From assembly GCA_041746635.1 (NCBI GenBank), contig JBGTGQ010000026.1:1-64000 (forward strand): 64,000 nucleotides of DNA, given 5' to 3'. The DNA is from CAMASH01 sp041746635. GTDB lineage: Bacteria; Verrucomicrobiota; Verrucomicrobiia; Chthoniobacterales; Terrimicrobiaceae. The notes beneath the pieces were generated by a model, which saw nothing but the letters and a program-made list of their open reading frames with translations, made no database searches and had not been told where the DNA came from. The translations under genes were made by a program, and so were the position numbers. Positions 51,972 through 60,416 of this stretch are shown here, one piece after another; the stretch's first letter is position 1, and each line of letters starts with the position of its first letter.

Positions 51972-53288
51972 CTAGCGGGAATGGGAGGATGCTTGCGATG
52001 CTAATTTCTCCAGAGCTTCGCACGTGCGGATGGTGGCCCCGCGATGGACTTGCAGGACCTTCAAGCCATTGGCGGAAAGCTCGGCCCGCCTTTCCGGTTC
52101 GGACAACAACTTGCGCAGCAGGTGTTCCAAACCCGTTTGATCAACGATCTGGACGATGCCATCCTCCCTGACGAGTTGGGAAACGAGGAACGCGAAATTT
52201 CCCATGTTGGGCCCGACCACGACCGGTTTGCCGGCCGCGATGGCCTCGGCCGGATTTTGGCCGCCACGGGCCGTGAGACTTTTGCCCACGAAGACCACGG
52301 TGGCCCGGTCATACCAGTCGCGGAGTTCCCCGGTGGTGTTCACCAGCAGGGTGTCCGCCTGAGCAACGATGGCGTCCGAACCTTTACGGAGCGCAACCTT
52401 CAGGCCCAAGGCGGTCAGTTCCGCCCGCACTTCCGGCCAGCGTTCGGCATGGCGGGGAACCGCAATGTAGAAAAGACCGGGGAAATCCTCGCGCAATCGC
52501 ATCACGATCTCGCCCAGAATCCGTTCCTCCCCCGCGTGGGTACTGCCAGCCAGCAGGACGAGGTCATTTTCTCCCACGCCCAGTTTCTGCAAATCCGGAA
52601 GAAAATTCCGTTGGGATACATTACCCGATTCCTGGTCATCAAATTTGATGCTGCCGGGGCAAAAGATTTTCTGCGGTTGCACCCCGAGCGCCTGCCAACG
52701 TTCGGTCTCGCAGGGTTCGGGTACGCAGAGAAGGTCAAGTTGATTGAAGATGCCGGAGATGATCGGGCGGATGAGATAATAACGCGCCTCGGAACGCGGG
52801 GAGAGTCGGGCATTGACGAGTGCAATGTTGGCTCCGGCTTTTTTGGCTTCCGCCGTAAGATTCGGCCAGATCTCGGCTTCGATGAGAATAAGCCGTCGCG
52901 GGCGGATGAGACGCAGGGCGTGGCGCACGGTCCAGAGGAAATCAATGGGATTGTAAATGGGCTCAAACCAGTCGGACTTCTGCCGGGCGGCCAAGGCGAA
53001 TCCGGTGGAGGTGGTGGTGGATAGGACAACGTTTAGCGTCGGTTCGCGGCGCTTCATCTCGCGGATGAGCTTCAGGGCGATGAGCACTTCGCCGACACTG
53101 ACGGCGTGAATCCAGGTCCAGCCGCCCCGGCTGAGTTTTAGCCGCACCCGCGGCGAGTAGAGACCGAAGCGCTGGCCGAATTTGTGGCGGTATTTCCCCC
53201 GCTTCAGCATGCGAAAAAGGAAGCCCGGCAGCAGGACGACCAAGACGAAGGGAAAGGCCAGGTTGTAAAGAAAACGAACCGCAGACAT
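51972..53288 (-). CDS. waaA: 3-deoxy-D-manno-octulosonic acid (Kdo) transferase
   Basis: 438 aa. One N-terminal membrane anchor (FLYNLAFPFVLVVLLPGFLF), WTWIHAVSVGEVLIALKLIR, LIEAEIWPNLTAEAKKAG, LVNARLSPRSEARY and VFVGKSLTARGGQNPAEAIA are the WaaA/KdtA motifs. It adds Kdo to lipid A precursor, so the organism makes LPS. It abuts rsmD. Confidence 0.94.
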   Translation of the reverse strand: MSAVRFLYNLAFPFVLVVLLPGFLFRMLKRGKYRHKFGQRFGLYSPRVRLKLSRGGWTWIHAVSVGEVLIALKLIREMKRREPTLNVVLSTTTSTGFALAARQKSDWFEPIYNPIDFLWTVRHALRLIRPRRLILIEAEIWPNLTAEAKKAGANIALVNARLSPRSEARYYLIRPIISGIFNQLDLLCVPEPCETERWQALGVQPQKIFCPGSIKFDDQESGNVSQRNFLPDLQKLGVGENDLVLLAGSTHAGEERILGEIVMRLREDFPGLFYIAVPRHAERWPEVRAELTALGLKVALRKGSDAIVAQADTLLVNTTGELRDWYDRATVVFVGKSLTARGGQNPAEAIAAGKPVVVGPNMGNFAFLVSQLVREDGIVQIVDQTGLEHLLRKLLSEPERRAELSANGLKVLQVHRGATIRTCEALEKLASQASSHSR

Positions 53289-53837
53289 TCAGACGGTGGT
53301 GTAATACGCGATCTCACTTTCGCCGTAACGGCGCGCGCGGACAAGCGAAAGCATCCCGTCGGCTGGTACCTTGACACCGGCCAGGCGCTCAAGAATCAGG
53401 GTGCCACCGGGAGGCAGTGCCGCCGCCAGCGCGGGCAACCGGAGCAATTCCGTGGCAAAGTCGCGGTCGTCGGGTTGTTTCGCGTAGGGGGGATCGGCGA
53501 AGATCAGATCGAATTGCGAGGAGGCGTAAAGTTCGAGGAACTTCATCGCGTCCATGGTTTGGACAGAGCCTTCAAGCTTGGTGCGGCGGAGGTTGGTTTT
53601 GACGCAGGCGGCACAGCGCGGGTTGGCGTCCACAAAGACAGCCGAGGCGGCCCCCCGGCTGAGGGCCTCAAGGCCCATGGCACCCGAGCCGGCAAACAAA
53701 TCGAGCACGCGCGCTCCGGGCACGGCATCCCCCAAGCTGGAAAAAATCGCCGCGCGCACACGATCCATGGTGGGGCGGACGTCCTCGGGCGGGCGGGCGA
53801 GCGCGAGACCACCTGCCTCGCCGGCTATGATGCGCAT
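53289..53837 (-). CDS. rsmD: 16S rRNA (guanine(966)-N2)-methyltransferase RsmD
   Basis: 182 aa. MRIIAGEAGGLALARPPEDV start, RPTMDRVRAAIFSSLGDAVP, VLDLFAGSGAMGLEALSRGA (SAM) and LIFADPPYAK (DPPY catalytic motif) are all present. It methylates 16S rRNA. It ends one base before the waaA start on the same strand. Confidence 0.94.
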   Translation of the reverse strand: MRIIAGEAGGLALARPPEDVRPTMDRVRAAIFSSLGDAVPGARVLDLFAGSGAMGLEALSRGAASAVFVDANPRCAACVKTNLRRTKLEGSVQTMDAMKFLELYASSQFDLIFADPPYAKQPDDRDFATELLRLPALAAALPPGGTLILERLAGVKVPADGMLSLVRARRYGESEIAYYTTV

Positions 53838-53874
53838 GGCGGGGAAGAAAAAGACGCGGAGGGGGGGGGACAGG

Positions 53875-53925
53875 AAGACGCGGGGAAATATTCCCTGTCT
53901 CCGTGTCTCCGCGTCACCGCGTCTT
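53875..53925. repeat. Inverted repeat with CTCCGTG-type units between AsmA-like gene and rsmD
   Basis: AAGACGCGG (53875-53883) pairs with CCGCGTCTT (53917-53925); between them lie CCCTGTCTCCGTGTCTCCGCG units similar to those near 19.65 kb. A further AAGACGCGG lies at 53851. It is a possible terminator for the AsmA-like gene and a dispersed-repeat copy. Confidence 0.5.
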
Positions 53926-55295
53926 TATTTGTCATCCTTCTTCTGCTGAGGAATGGCCCGGAAGAGGTTTTGCAGCAACCCCCCGACGTCCTGGCCGAGA
54001 TTGATGCCGGTCAGCTTGTCGAGGAGATCGGTTTTCGGGCTGTCGATCTTTCCACTCACGGTGAAAGGAAGCTGACGGTATTCGGGATTCTCGGATTCGA
54101 CAAAGTTATCGCTGAGAATGCCCTGAAGCTGTTGTTGCAGCTTGTTGTTGATGAGCAGCCTGGCCTCGACCTTCAGCTTGCCATCAAAGCGGATGGGCCC
54201 CTGGCCGGTGAGGATGAGGTTTTCCGATTTTAGAAAGACATCATCCAAGTGCACCCGATCGTTGCTAATGGTGAGATCAGCCCGGGCATCGCTCAGTTGG
54301 AGTAGTTGCAGTTCGTTGATTTGCAAAAGTTCCCCCAGCTTGCTTAGCAGTTCAATCGGCTTGAGCTTGGCGGCGATTAATTCGAAATGCGCCTTGCCGG
54401 CCAGCGAATCGGTGCTGCGCGGATCCCCGGTCAGATCGAGGGAACCATTGAGTTGGCCCTCGGTTTGCCCGGGTTCCATGCCGGCCTCGTCGGCCAGTTT
54501 TTTCAAAACGACACCATCCAGGCGGGTGGCGAGGGCGTAAGTCGGCGCATCGCCATTTTCGAGGCGGAATTTTCCGCTCAGGCGACCGCCCGCCAGCGAG
54601 CCTTGAATCTCCGGCAGATCAAAAATCTTGCCATCCCACGTGAAGGGACCGCCAACTTTGTGGGGCTTGAGAAACCCGCCCACATTCATTCGCCCGATCG
54701 CGACGGTTCCCTTGGCGGTCAGGTCGGGGGCTATGTACGCGTCGATGTCGGCTTTTTCCAGCAGGAGGACCGTGCGTTTTTTGGCGTCGATGAAGATGAT
54801 CTGGCCCGCGCCCAAGCGAAACCGCTGCAGCTCGGCTTTGAACGAGGGACCCGAAACCTTGGGAACGGTGGGCACCTCCGGCTGGCTGGGAACCTCCGCC
54901 GCGCGGCGCGGTATGAGCGGAATGTGCCAGTCGCCATTTTCGAGCTGTCGGACAATCAGCTTGGGTTCAAACAAGGCGCATTCGGTCACGACGAAGCGTT
55001 GTTCAAAAAGCGGCGACAAGGCGAACCGAATGCGCAGGGCTGCCGCCTCCACCACATTGATATTCGGGGCGGTGGCGTCGGGGATCGAAATATCCCGCAA
55101 GACCAGTCCGCTCCAAGGCGTATAGGTGGTGCTGCGAATCTTGACCTCGGTTCCCAAGGCTTTCGCCGCAGTGTCGTGGATACGCTGCTGAACCCCACCC
55201 GATTGCAGGTAAAGATTGACGCAGAGAAGAATGAGGGCGAGAGCAGCCGCGATGATGGCGGCGGCAATAAGAAATCTCTTGGCAAAAGTGGGCAC
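53925..55295 (-). CDS. AsmA-family protein
   Basis: 456 aa. N-terminal helix (FLIAAAIIAAALALILLCVN), then the AsmA start pattern IHDTAAKALGTEVKIRSTTY then TPWSGLVLRDISI, and long beta-rich repeats ending in GDPRSTDSLAGKAHFELIAA and LLDKLTGINLGQDVGG. AsmA-like proteins bridge the periplasm and affect phospholipid movement to the outer membrane. It is divergent from the lipid-kinase gene. Confidence 0.84.
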   Translation of the reverse strand: MPTFAKRFLIAAAIIAAALALILLCVNLYLQSGGVQQRIHDTAAKALGTEVKIRSTTYTPWSGLVLRDISIPDATAPNINVVEAAALRIRFALSPLFEQRFVVTECALFEPKLIVRQLENGDWHIPLIPRRAAEVPSQPEVPTVPKVSGPSFKAELQRFRLGAGQIIFIDAKKRTVLLLEKADIDAYIAPDLTAKGTVAIGRMNVGGFLKPHKVGGPFTWDGKIFDLPEIQGSLAGGRLSGKFRLENGDAPTYALATRLDGVVLKKLADEAGMEPGQTEGQLNGSLDLTGDPRSTDSLAGKAHFELIAAKLKPIELLSKLGELLQINELQLLQLSDARADLTISNDRVHLDDVFLKSENLILTGQGPIRFDGKLKVEARLLINNKLQQQLQGILSDNFVESENPEYRQLPFTVSGKIDSPKTDLLDKLTGINLGQDVGGLLQNLFRAIPQQKKDDK

Positions 55296-55322
55296 GCGGG
55301 GAAGCTACGAGACTTTTCGAGA

Positions 55323-56234
55323 ATGGAAAGCGTGAACACATGTCAAAAAATCCCGGTCATTCTCAATCCGGCCGCCCGCGGCGAACGGGCCAGTTCGTTG
55401 CGGGACAAAATTGCCGCCCTTTCTCCCCGCGTGAGCATTCAGTTGACGTCCTCCCCGGGTGACGCAAAAGAGCTTGCTCAAACTGCTGTCCAACAGGGAC
55501 ATCAGATTGTCCTTGCGGCGGGCGGGGACGGCACGATCAATGAAGTGGTCAATGGCATTGGCGGTGAGGACGCGACTCTTGGCATCCTTCCCGTGGGAAC
55601 CATGAACGTCTTTGCCGCGGAACTGGGCATCCCGCAAAACAATCTGGAAAAAGCCTGGCGGGTCATTGAGGAGGGGTTCGTCCGGCAGGTGGATTTGCCC
55701 CGCGCCAATGAGGAATATTTCGTGCAACTGGCCGGGGTGGGCTTGGATGCCGAGGTGGTCCGTCGCACCACCCCGGACTCCAAAAAAGCGCTCGGGCCGA
55801 TCAGCTATTTGCTCACGCTGGCCCAAGTGGCGGCCCGCAAACCACCGCGAGTGCGGATCGAGCCGACGGACGGACCAGAGCGCGAGGGCAGCTTCGTGCT
55901 GGTGGGAAATGGCCGCCTCTACGGCGGGCCGTTTGTGTTGTTCAAGGACGCGCTGCTGGACGATGGGCTGTTGGACGTGCTGGTTTTTCAGAACCAGAGC
56001 CATTGGGACCTGATCCGCTATTTTCAAGCCATTGCCTTCGGAATGCATCCGGAGCTGCCCGACGTGGAGTACTTCCAAACGCGGGGTCTCCGACTGATGA
56101 GCCGGGACTATGTGCCGGTGGAGATTGACGGCGAACTGACGGGCGCACTGCCTTACGAGTTTGGATTTTCCACCCGGAAGCTTAATGTAATTGTGCCCGC
56201 TCCGGCATTGGACACACCGGCCAAGGGCGAATAA
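55323..56234 (+). CDS. Diacylglycerol-kinase-family lipid kinase
   Basis: 303 aa from ATG 55323 (the open frame upstream overlaps the divergent AsmA-like gene and has no domain). VILNPAARGERASSLRDKIA, VLAAGGDGTINEVVNGIGGE (GGDGT-N-E), LGILPVGTMNVFAAELGIP and DGLLDVLVF define the YegS/BmrU-type kinase. The lipid substrate is not known. It is followed after 6 bases by a rhomboid gene. Confidence 0.9.
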   Translation: MESVNTCQKIPVILNPAARGERASSLRDKIAALSPRVSIQLTSSPGDAKELAQTAVQQGHQIVLAAGGDGTINEVVNGIGGEDATLGILPVGTMNVFAAELGIPQNNLEKAWRVIEEGFVRQVDLPRANEEYFVQLAGVGLDAEVVRRTTPDSKKALGPISYLLTLAQVAARKPPRVRIEPTDGPEREGSFVLVGNGRLYGGPFVLFKDALLDDGLLDVLVFQNQSHWDLIRYFQAIAFGMHPELPDVEYFQTRGLRLMSRDYVPVEIDGELTGALPYEFGFSTRKLNVIVPAPALDTPAKGE

Positions 56235-56240
56235 GTTCCC

Positions 56241-56897
56241 GTGATGATCAGTCAGCGATGGTGGCTTAGGGCAGTGCCCACTCTCGTTGCGATCAACACG
56301 ACCATTTTTCTTTATGAACAAATGGTCCTCTTGCTGGGCGGCGGTCGGCCGCTCCGACTCGGGGCCTTATCCGTGCAGGGCCTGGCCGAGGGACGCTGGT
56401 GGCAGCTCGTCACCCATGCCTTCCTGCATGGCAGCGTCGTGCATCTTTTCGTTAACATGGCGGGCCTCTGGTTTGCGGGCCGCATTATCGAGCGCGTGAT
56501 GGGAACGGGGCGGTTTCTGGTGCTCTATGGGTTCGCGGCCGTGGCGGGCGGGCTGGTGCAAATTTTACTGACCGGAGGAAACACGTCGCTGATTGGCGCA
56601 TCAGGCGCGGTCTGTGGCGTGGTCATTGCCTTCACGACCATGTTTCCGGAGGCGCAGATTATGGCATTGCTGTTTTTCGTCATTCCCATCCGGCTTCGCG
56701 CGAAATACCTCGGCTGGGCCATTACGGGCTCGTCCCTGCTCTTCCTCGTGACGGGCTTCGAGCCATGGATCGGCCATGCCGCGCATCTGGGCGGATGTGT
56801 GGCCGGGTATCTCTTCGCCCGACTGGCTGGATACGGGACGCCCACATTTTTGGAGCGGAAATTTTTCCGCAAAGACACTTACGGCGCCGCGGGCTGA
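56241..56897 (+). CDS. Rhomboid-family intramembrane serine protease
   Basis: 218 aa with six helices. WWQLVTHAFLHGSVVHLFVNMAGLW (H-x-x-x-N), the catalytic Ser in SLIGASGAVCGV (GASGA) and catalytic His in WIGHAAHLGGCVAGYLFARL complete the dyad. It cleaves membrane proteins; the target is unknown. Its last 19 bases overlap the convergent membrane glycosyltransferase gene. Confidence 0.92.
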   Translation: MMISQRWWLRAVPTLVAINTTIFLYEQMVLLLGGGRPLRLGALSVQGLAEGRWWQLVTHAFLHGSVVHLFVNMAGLWFAGRIIERVMGTGRFLVLYGFAAVAGGLVQILLTGGNTSLIGASGAVCGVVIAFTTMFPEAQIMALLFFVIPIRLRAKYLGWAITGSSLLFLVTGFEPWIGHAAHLGGCVAGYLFARLAGYGTPTFLERKFFRKDTYGAAG

Positions 56898-58456
56898 GTC
56901 GGCGGGAGGTGGTAGAGCTTGATGGACGGTTGGAGATATTGCAGATCCCCGGCCGGGCATTCCCAGATCACACGGCCCTCGGCGAAGAGGCGCTCGTAGA
57001 ACTGACGCCGCCGCCCGAAGTCGTCCGACACGTCCCCGCGCGGCTGGTGGGTTTTGAGAAAAAAGCGCCCGTAATCCCCCTCGGAAACCGCCACGTATTC
57101 GATTCCGCGTGCCCGCAATTCATCGATGGACCCGACATCCGCGGCAAAAAGTTTTCCCACGATATTTTGTTCGAGAAAATAGGGACTATCGACGTGGCGG
57201 GGGTCATTGCGATTCGGCAGGTTGACCCTTTTGTCCTGCGCGATGGTCGCAGTGGGGGGGATGTTTTTCCGGACAAAATCGACCACGATGCGGCGGGCGT
57301 CATTTTGAAATGCCGCATCCGTCTTCACCACCTGCAGGCCCGACTTGAGTAACGCGGCCAGAAAAACCAGCACCATGATGGCTGGAAGAATGGGCGACGA
57401 AAGCGAGCGAAAAGGCTTTGGCAGATCAGCAGGAAACCTGAGGGGAAACACCGCCAGCGCCGCCAGAGTGCAAAAGAGCAGCGTGTCGGGCAGGAAGTAG
57501 CGGTAATGCGTTTTGGGGGAAAACGAGAGAATCAACACAAAGACAATAGGGAAAACGGCGACCGTCCACTCCGCCGGGTGGATGCGGCGGCGAAGAATCA
57601 GCAATCCGCCGTAGTAGAACCCCAGCAAGATCCAAATGGCCGGATTGGTGGCTTCGCGAAAAACCTTCCCGTAAACTCCATGCGGCACACTGCGGGTCTG
57701 GCCTTTATGGCCCTTGACCACGTAGTCAATTTCTTCGCCGACATTGGTGCTGAGGCTTCCCCAGGATCCGAGCATGGGATAATTCAGCACGGAAAACAGG
57801 ATCAAAAAACCAAGGGTCAGGCTGGCGACGTGCGAAAGTTTCGTCCGCGAGGCAAAGATGACGGGCAGCAGGGCCAGGGGAAGCACCAAGACGCCAACGT
57901 ATTTCCCCGATACGGCCAAGGCACAGGCTGCTCCCAGCCACGCAAAGCGAACGACAGAAGGCTCCAGCCAACAGCGCACCAGGGTCAGGAAAAAGGCCGC
58001 CAAGCCGAAGGCGAGGGCCGGATCTTCCTTCATGTAGTGCGCCAGTTCGAAGAACTGGGAATTGGCCAGCAAGAGCAGTCCGGTGGCCGCGCCGGCCAGG
58101 GTGCTGCGCAGATGGGCGGCCAGCAAGACCAGACAGGCCACGGCGCCTGCCGCGAAAAGCGCTGAGGCCGTGCGGCCATCCTCAGTGACGGGTTGCTGGG
58201 TGCGGGGAGAATCCCTCAGCCATGAAATCAACCGCGTGGCTTGGAGAAGCAGCAGGGGATGATTGAAGTTGTATTCGTTCTTGATGATCTGCCTGGCCTT
58301 GCTCGGTTCATCCGGATGGTAAAAACTCGGGAAGTCATTGTGCCGGCTGTAGAGCCAGAGGCCGGTCAGGAAAAAAAGACCGGCCACCATCCAATCGCGC
58401 CCGGCCAGCCGCGCCCGCACGAGCGACGGAGCAAAAGAAATCGAGACCGGCATCAC
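56879..58456 (-). CDS. GT39/PMT-like membrane glycosyltransferase
   Basis: 525 aa with about ten helices. The first periplasmic loop starts with the acidic motif NDFPSFYHPDEPSKARQIIK (D-E as in GT-C enzymes), and AHYMKEDPALAFGLAAFFLT is the second loop motif. The last 150 residues are a soluble tail (TATIAQDKRVNLPNRNDPRH). GT-C enzymes use polyprenyl-linked sugars; the acceptor is unknown. It is downstream of rho2 on the same strand. Confidence 0.8.
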   Translation of the reverse strand: MMPVSISFAPSLVRARLAGRDWMVAGLFFLTGLWLYSRHNDFPSFYHPDEPSKARQIIKNEYNFNHPLLLLQATRLISWLRDSPRTQQPVTEDGRTASALFAAGAVACLVLLAAHLRSTLAGAATGLLLLANSQFFELAHYMKEDPALAFGLAAFFLTLVRCWLEPSVVRFAWLGAACALAVSGKYVGVLVLPLALLPVIFASRTKLSHVASLTLGFLILFSVLNYPMLGSWGSLSTNVGEEIDYVVKGHKGQTRSVPHGVYGKVFREATNPAIWILLGFYYGGLLILRRRIHPAEWTVAVFPIVFVLILSFSPKTHYRYFLPDTLLFCTLAALAVFPLRFPADLPKPFRSLSSPILPAIMVLVFLAALLKSGLQVVKTDAAFQNDARRIVVDFVRKNIPPTATIAQDKRVNLPNRNDPRHVDSPYFLEQNIVGKLFAADVGSIDELRARGIEYVAVSEGDYGRFFLKTHQPRGDVSDDFGRRRQFYERLFAEGRVIWECPAGDLQYLQPSIKLYHLPPTQPAAP

Positions 58457-58467
58457 TTCAAGCGGTC

Positions 58468-59772
58468 TTACACTCCGCGCAAGCCCGCCAGCAGCAGCTC
58501 GGCGTTTGATCGGGTATGCTGCAAATTGGAGGACAGGATTTCCATGGCCTCAGCCGCCGGAAGTTCGGAAAGCTGCCGGCGAAGGAGGACGATGCGCTCG
58601 TATTCGTCGGGGTGATAAAGGAGTTCCTCCCGACGGGTTCCCGATTTCACGATGTGAATGGCCGGGAAGATGCGTTGATCGGCGATGGAACGGTCCAGGT
58701 GCACCTCCATATTTCCGGTGCCTTTGAATTCCTCGAAAATCAAGTCGTCCATGCGGCTCTTGGTCTCCACCAAGGCGGTGGCCAGAATGGTCAGGCTGCC
58801 GCCCTCTTCGACGTTCCGGGCCGAACCAAAAAATCGGCGAGGCCGCGCCAAAGCCTTGGTATCCACGCCGCCGCTCATGGTGCGGCCCTTGGTCGGCTGG
58901 AGATTGTTGTAGCCGCGCGACATACGGGTGATGGAATCGAGCAGGATCACCACGTCCTTGCCCAGTTCCACCATGCGCTTGGCCCGCTCTGAGACGGCTT
59001 CGCACACCTGCACGTGCCGGGTCACCGGCTCGTCAAAGGTGGAACTGTAAATTTCGCAATCCAGGTCACGGCGCAAATCGGTGACTTCCTCAGGGCGCTC
59101 ATCCACCAGCAGCAGAATAAGGACGACATCCGGATGATTAACCCGAACGCCATGGGCAATGGCCTTCAGCATCATGGTCTTCCCGGCCCGCGGCGGGGCC
59201 ACGATGAGACCGCGCTGACCCATGCCCAGCGGTGCCACCAAATCCACCGCCCGGGCGCTGATCGCGTCCTCGCGGTCGGTTTCCAGAAGGATGCGGCGAT
59301 TGGGAAAAAGCGGCGTGAGCTTGTCAAACTCCACCGGTGGCTTCCACTGGTTGACCAGAATGCCGTCAATTTCCAAAATCGATTCCGCCACCAAACCTCG
59401 CTCGCGATCCCGCGGCAGGCGCAGCGCGCAACGCAGCATCAAGCCGGGTCGAAGTTCCAACGGTCGGAGCTTTGCCGCTGGAACCAACACATCTTCAGGG
59501 CCGGGCCTCAGATTAAAAAACGGCCAGCGCAGAACCCCGCTATCACCGGTCATTTCGAGGAGCCCGGTGGCCAGCAACGTTCCTCCCTGGGTGAGGTGGA
59601 ATTTTGCCTGATCAAGCACCAAATGATGTCGCGAGGAATCAGGGCGAAGCCGGAGGCCCAGACTACCAGCCCGGGCCGCCAGCTTTTCCAGGCTGAGGGC
59701 CTGGAGGTCGTTCAAACAAAGCGGCTCCAGGACGGCGGGTGCCGGTGGAGAAATTTCAGCCGTATCGGTCAT
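58468..59772 (-). CDS. Second Rho paralogue with divergent RNA-binding domain
   Basis: 434 aa. The motor is well kept: IVAPPRAGKTMMLKAIAHGV (Walker A, about 193-199), LLVDERPEEVTDLRRDLD, DVVILLDSITRMSRGYNNLQ, Q-loop GRTMSGGVD, R-loop GSLTILATALVETKSRMDD and FKGTGNMEVHLDRS. The N-terminal domain (about 20-135) has the Rho helical start (LNDLQALSLEKLAARAGSLG), but the RNP1 DGFGFLR is replaced by TGDSGVLRWPFFNLRPGPED and there is no long basic head. It may terminate a subset of transcripts or act under special conditions. It overlaps coaE by 17 bases. Confidence 0.9.
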   Translation of the reverse strand: MTDTAEISPPAPAVLEPLCLNDLQALSLEKLAARAGSLGLRLRPDSSRHHLVLDQAKFHLTQGGTLLATGLLEMTGDSGVLRWPFFNLRPGPEDVLVPAAKLRPLELRPGLMLRCALRLPRDRERGLVAESILEIDGILVNQWKPPVEFDKLTPLFPNRRILLETDREDAISARAVDLVAPLGMGQRGLIVAPPRAGKTMMLKAIAHGVRVNHPDVVLILLLVDERPEEVTDLRRDLDCEIYSSTFDEPVTRHVQVCEAVSERAKRMVELGKDVVILLDSITRMSRGYNNLQPTKGRTMSGGVDTKALARPRRFFGSARNVEEGGSLTILATALVETKSRMDDLIFEEFKGTGNMEVHLDRSIADQRIFPAIHIVKSGTRREELLYHPDEYERIVLLRRQLSELPAAEAMEILSSNLQHTRSNAELLLAGLRGV

Positions 59773-60358
59773 GCAAAGAGCGGGAAAAGAGTTCGGTTTG
59801 GGCGGTCAGGGTCTCGAGCGGTCCATCGTTCCAGATGACATGATGCGAGCGCGTGATCTTGACGTCGAGGGGCATCTGGGTGGCAATAATTTTTTTGGAA
59901 ATCTCGGGTGAAAGATCGCGTTGGGAAAACAGCCGGGCCAGTTGAACATCTAATGAGCAGGCCACGGTCACAATCAGATCGAAGAGAGACTCCGCTTTTG
60001 TTTCAAAAAGGAGGGGAATATCAACGACAAAAAGCCGGCTGGCCGCCGAGGCAGCCAAGGCTTGCTGCGACCAGCGCTGGCGAATGACAGGATGAAGAAT
60101 GGCTTCCATCGTGCGTTTTTTGGCGGCGTCTTGATAGATTAACTCCCGAAGCAGAGGGCGATTGACTTTTCCATCACCGCCATAGGCCTGAGGGTGGATT
60201 TTGCGAAGAACCTGATCCTTTATCGTTTCGTCTTCGTCGAGCAACTCCCGGGCACAGGCGTCCGAGTCGAAAAAATCCGCCTCAACCCGCTCAAGCAGGA
60301 GTTTACGGAAGGTGGATTTTCCTGAAGCAATGCCTCCAGTGATACCGAGAATAGCCAT
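59756..60358 (-). CDS. coaE: Dephospho-CoA kinase
   Basis: 200 aa. Walker A ILGITGGIASGKSTFRKLL, FFDSDACARELLDEDE (Asp pair), HPVIRQRW, VVDIPLLFETKAESLFDLIV and the lid RLFSQRDLSPEISKKIIATQ are present. Last step of CoA synthesis. It is co-directional with rho2, overlapping it by 17 bases. Confidence 0.94.
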   Translation of the reverse strand: MAILGITGGIASGKSTFRKLLLERVEADFFDSDACARELLDEDETIKDQVLRKIHPQAYGGDGKVNRPLLRELIYQDAAKKRTMEAILHPVIRQRWSQQALAASAASRLFVVDIPLLFETKAESLFDLIVTVACSLDVQLARLFSQRDLSPEISKKIIATQMPLDVKITRSHHVIWNDGPLETLTAQTELFSRSLHDRYG

Positions 60359-60416
60359 GCGACGAATTGAAACGGTTCACGGCGTAACCGGTCTTTCCAA
60401 CCGGCCCGGGAAGATC

